Assembly (NCBI GenBank): GCA_040758525.1 | Contig: JBFLVQ010000521.1 | Span: 1-6,790 of the forward strand | DNA length: 6,790 nt | From: JBFLVQ01 sp040758525 | GTDB lineage: Bacteria > Acidobacteriota > Blastocatellia > Chloracidobacteriales > JADJPF01 | Direction: 5' to 3' | Shown: piece by piece, positions 4,903 through 6,790 of the stretch | Layout: each line of letters begins with the position of its first letter | How positions within the stretch are numbered: the first letter of the stretch is position 1 | Translations under genes and position numbers: made by a program | The notes under the pieces: model-generated | Told to the model about the DNA's origin: nothing | Databases searched by the model: none | What the model saw: the letters and a program-made list of their open reading frames with translations, nothing else

Positions 4903-6741
4903 TTACAAGCAGCTTAACCTAGATATTTCCTTGACTTTAAGTTTTCTAAACAGAGCAAGAATTATTCGCTTCTTAGGAAATAGGTAGAGGTTGGTTTTAG
5001 GATCTCTAGCAACCTCGATAGTGCCGTTACGAATTCGATCATATAACCAATGAACAGGCACGTCCAGAATTTGAGCGAGTTCGGTTACGGTTAAATAACC
5101 GGGAACATGGCGTGGATGAGATTGGCTTTGATCTAAAAGTAGTCGATGCTTCAAGCGAATAGTTCTAACAGTGCTCTCTAATACATAGGATTTCATGGGA
5201 GAGCGAAAGCCTTTTTCAGTCAAATGCTGTGCTATTTGCTGATCGGATTTTCCTTTTGCGTGAAGCTTCAATATTAACTTTTCCATCTCTTTGCCCTGAG
5301 ATAGATTTGCAAACGAGCCTACGGTTGTTGTTACTTTGAGAGTAGTTGTATCACCGCCTCTCCAGATAATTCGGGCTTGAATTAAATCAGGGACAAGACG
5401 ATGAATAACAATCTTATCTATCAGGGTACGCAGCAAAGCCTTCTGGGTTTGCCTGGGAAGAATGGCTTTATCCCATAACTGAGGTAGTTTTTTGCCTGCT
5501 TCAAGAAAAGCGGCTTTTAGTTCAGCAGTTAATAAAAAAGGAACAGCACGTTTTTGCTTAAGTTGCTGATAAGCTTCTTCGGCTTCTTTAAGTTCTCTCA
5601 GGGACTGATCGCATCTTCTCTCCAGTTCAGCAGCAACAAGACGATTATCAGGGTCGGTACGATTATATTGGCGTTGTGCTAATGCTGCTTGATAGCGTAG
5701 CCGCTCTATTTGTTGAAGCTGAGCTTGATCTATTTTTTCATCAGTAGCCTTTTTATCCGTCATTGCTCGTGAGTAGAAATCTAATTCTATGGGAGAAAGC
5801 GCATCAAAAAAGGCATTGATAACTGCTTCATCAATTGGGGGCGCAGGAATATTTTGACAGATAGGAACTTGATATTGTTGCCTGAGTGCGTTGCAGATGT
5901 ATTGGCTTGAACCTTTGTATTGAACTACCATTTTATGGCCACAAGCGCCGCAATAAACTAGCCCGTGCAGCAATGTTGCTCCCGGTCTCGGGATGCCGCG
6001 AGTTTTATTACGAGTATATTCAGCATGATTATCTGCGAGAATCGCCTGAATTTTATCAAAAGTTTTCCAACTTACATAAGGCGGATATTTATCATTAACT
6101 CTGATTTTCCATTCTGCCATTGGTAATCTTTTTATTGATGACTGAGCAGTCGATGGGCCATTGCGAATCGATCTCGATCTACCATAAACAAACGCGCCGG
6201 TGTAGGCAGGATTTCTTAGAATTGATGAAATGGAACTGACTCCTGGTTTTTTCCATACCAATTCACCTAATCGGTTTTTACCCGGTAAAGAGATTCCGTG
6301 ATTATTAAAAAATTGCACTACCTTATTGATGGTTTTTAATTCTAGAAAAGTTTTAAAAACCATTTCTATGGAATGTTGAACTTCCAGGTTAGGGTTTTTC
6401 TGCACACGACCAATTTCATCTCTCATTAATCCAATGGGCAACTGCAAAGCTAATTCGCCACGTTGTGCTTTATTAAGCAAGCCCGCATTTAGACGACCAC
6501 GAAGAGTATGGAGTTCTAATTCTGATAGTTGTCCCTTTAACCCCAAGACAAACAGCACCCTATGTTGCATTTTGTGGTACTGATGCCACCGTAATATCTG
6601 AAGAAAGTCCCTATTGTGGCCATTCTGGCCGAGTACGGCGAGTTTTCTGGCGGCAAGGAGTGGATGCATTCTGATGCGCTGCCGCAATGGCATATTACTG
6701 CCATTACCTTGGAGTTGGACCAATCTGCCGATGCCTGTCAT
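4903..6741 (-). CDS. Large serine recombinase with the start of its catalytic domain replaced
   Basis: This is a 612-residue frame. From residue 66 on it is a typical large serine recombinase. The end of the resolvase domain is LGLKGQLSELELHTLRGRL (66-84), with LNKAQRGEL and LPIGL. The Recombinase domain spans about 105-240 (ILRNPAYTGAFVYG at 174-187). A zinc ribbon has Cys264, Cys267, Cys283 and Cys295. A coiled coil follows at about 335-398 and a beta/strand region to 475. Two DNA-binding segments end the protein, a DQQIAQHLTEKGFRS-type helix pair (500-514) and LTVTELAQILDVPVHWLYDRI (550-570). These enzymes cut attachment sites through a Ser near residue 10-15. Here residues 1-60 match nothing expected: the YVRxS serine motif and the following conserved blocks are absent in all three minus frames. 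The frame is open to the window edge, so 6741 is only the first Met. It is probably inactive. Confidence 0.8.
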   Translation of the reverse strand: MTGIGRLVQLQGNGSNMPLRQRIRMHPLLAARKLAVLGQNGHNRDFLQILRWHQYHKMQHRVLFVLGLKGQLSELELHTLRGRLNAGLLNKAQRGELALQLPIGLMRDEIGRVQKNPNLEVQHSIEMVFKTFLELKTINKVVQFFNNHGISLPGKNRLGELVWKKPGVSSISSILRNPAYTGAFVYGRSRSIRNGPSTAQSSIKRLPMAEWKIRVNDKYPPYVSWKTFDKIQAILADNHAEYTRNKTRGIPRPGATLLHGLVYCGACGHKMVVQYKGSSQYICNALRQQYQVPICQNIPAPPIDEAVINAFFDALSPIELDFYSRAMTDKKATDEKIDQAQLQQIERLRYQAALAQRQYNRTDPDNRLVAAELERRCDQSLRELKEAEEAYQQLKQKRAVPFLLTAELKAAFLEAGKKLPQLWDKAILPRQTQKALLRTLIDKIVIHRLVPDLIQARIIWRGGDTTTLKVTTTVGSFANLSQGKEMEKLILKLHAKGKSDQQIAQHLTEKGFRSPMKSYVLESTVRTIRLKHRLLLDQSQSHPRHVPGYLTVTELAQILDVPVHWLYDRIRNGTIEVARDPKTNLYLFPKKRIILALFRKLKVKEISRLSCL

Positions 6742-6790
6742 TGATAGTATCGCAGATGATTCACACGCGCTTTTACTCTCTGCATCGGTT
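6560..6790. other. Unrelated sequence fused upstream of the recombinase remnant
   Basis: Recombinase similarity ends at about 6560. To the right, base composition is visibly richer in G and C than the rest of the window. A plus-strand frame at 6595-6744 (about KKVPIVAILAEYGEF, then GGKEWMHSDALPQW, ending CH-stop) reads like genuine protein with natural codon use, but has no start and no family I recognise. The minus-strand recombinase frame is also open throughout. Most likely this is a piece of another gene joined by a rearrangement, and which strand was coding is unresolved. Confidence 0.4.

Noticed and set aside
1..6790. CRISPR array, tRNA or rRNA genes
   Set aside because: I saw no regularly spaced direct repeats and no tRNA-like or rRNA-like segments on either strand.

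Overview
The window looks like accessory DNA, either plasmid or an integrated mobile region, from an AT-rich bacterium. It carries a ParA-type partition ATPase, winged-helix DNA-binding proteins, a group II intron, a large serine recombinase and several gene fragments. No gene fixes the phylum. The N-terminus on the left edge is of a type found in cyanobacteria, Chloroflexota, Acidobacteriota and others. I saw no copy of the cyanobacterial HIP1 octamer, so the host is left open, with a filamentous cyanobacterium or a similarly repeat-rich bacterium as a guess.

Layout. At 1-338 (minus) is the first part of a protein with the motif LQRTIGNQAVGRLL. This leader is typical of DUF4157-type proteins, many of which are associated with extracellular contractile injection systems; the rest lies beyond the left edge. 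At 339-713 is a spacer with two small A-centred palindromes and one doubtful 49-codon frame. At 714-2292 (minus) is a two-gene, translationally coupled operon: a small ParA ATPase, then a 283-residue protein with a long Ser/Thr/Pro-rich linker and a C-terminal winged helix, which probably takes the place of ParB. An AT-rich stretch, a PDZ-domain gene remnant and its terminator fill 2293-2694.

At 2695-2836 there is a 25-bp near-perfect palindrome flanked by AT-rich motifs that recall the ends of Tn7-like elements. It precedes two plus-strand genes, a 163-residue winged-helix protein (2837-3328) and a 146-residue protein of unknown family (3366-3806). A group II intron begins about six bases after the stop of the second gene. 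Its RNA domains I-III and the start of its reverse transcriptase are present, but it is cut off inside RT motif 3 at about 4857, so it must be dead as it stands.

The right third (4903-6741, minus) encodes a large serine recombinase with its Recombinase domain, zinc ribbon, coiled coil and C-terminal helix-turn-helix. The first part of the catalytic domain, with the active serine, has been replaced by unrelated sequence from about 6560 to the right edge.

How it fits together: ParA and the winged-helix partner probably segregate the replicon. The divergent winged-helix gene and the AT-rich/palindromic region between them are candidates for replication or copy control. Everything from 3813 rightward is a pile-up of broken mobile elements, and the leftmost gene may be cargo.
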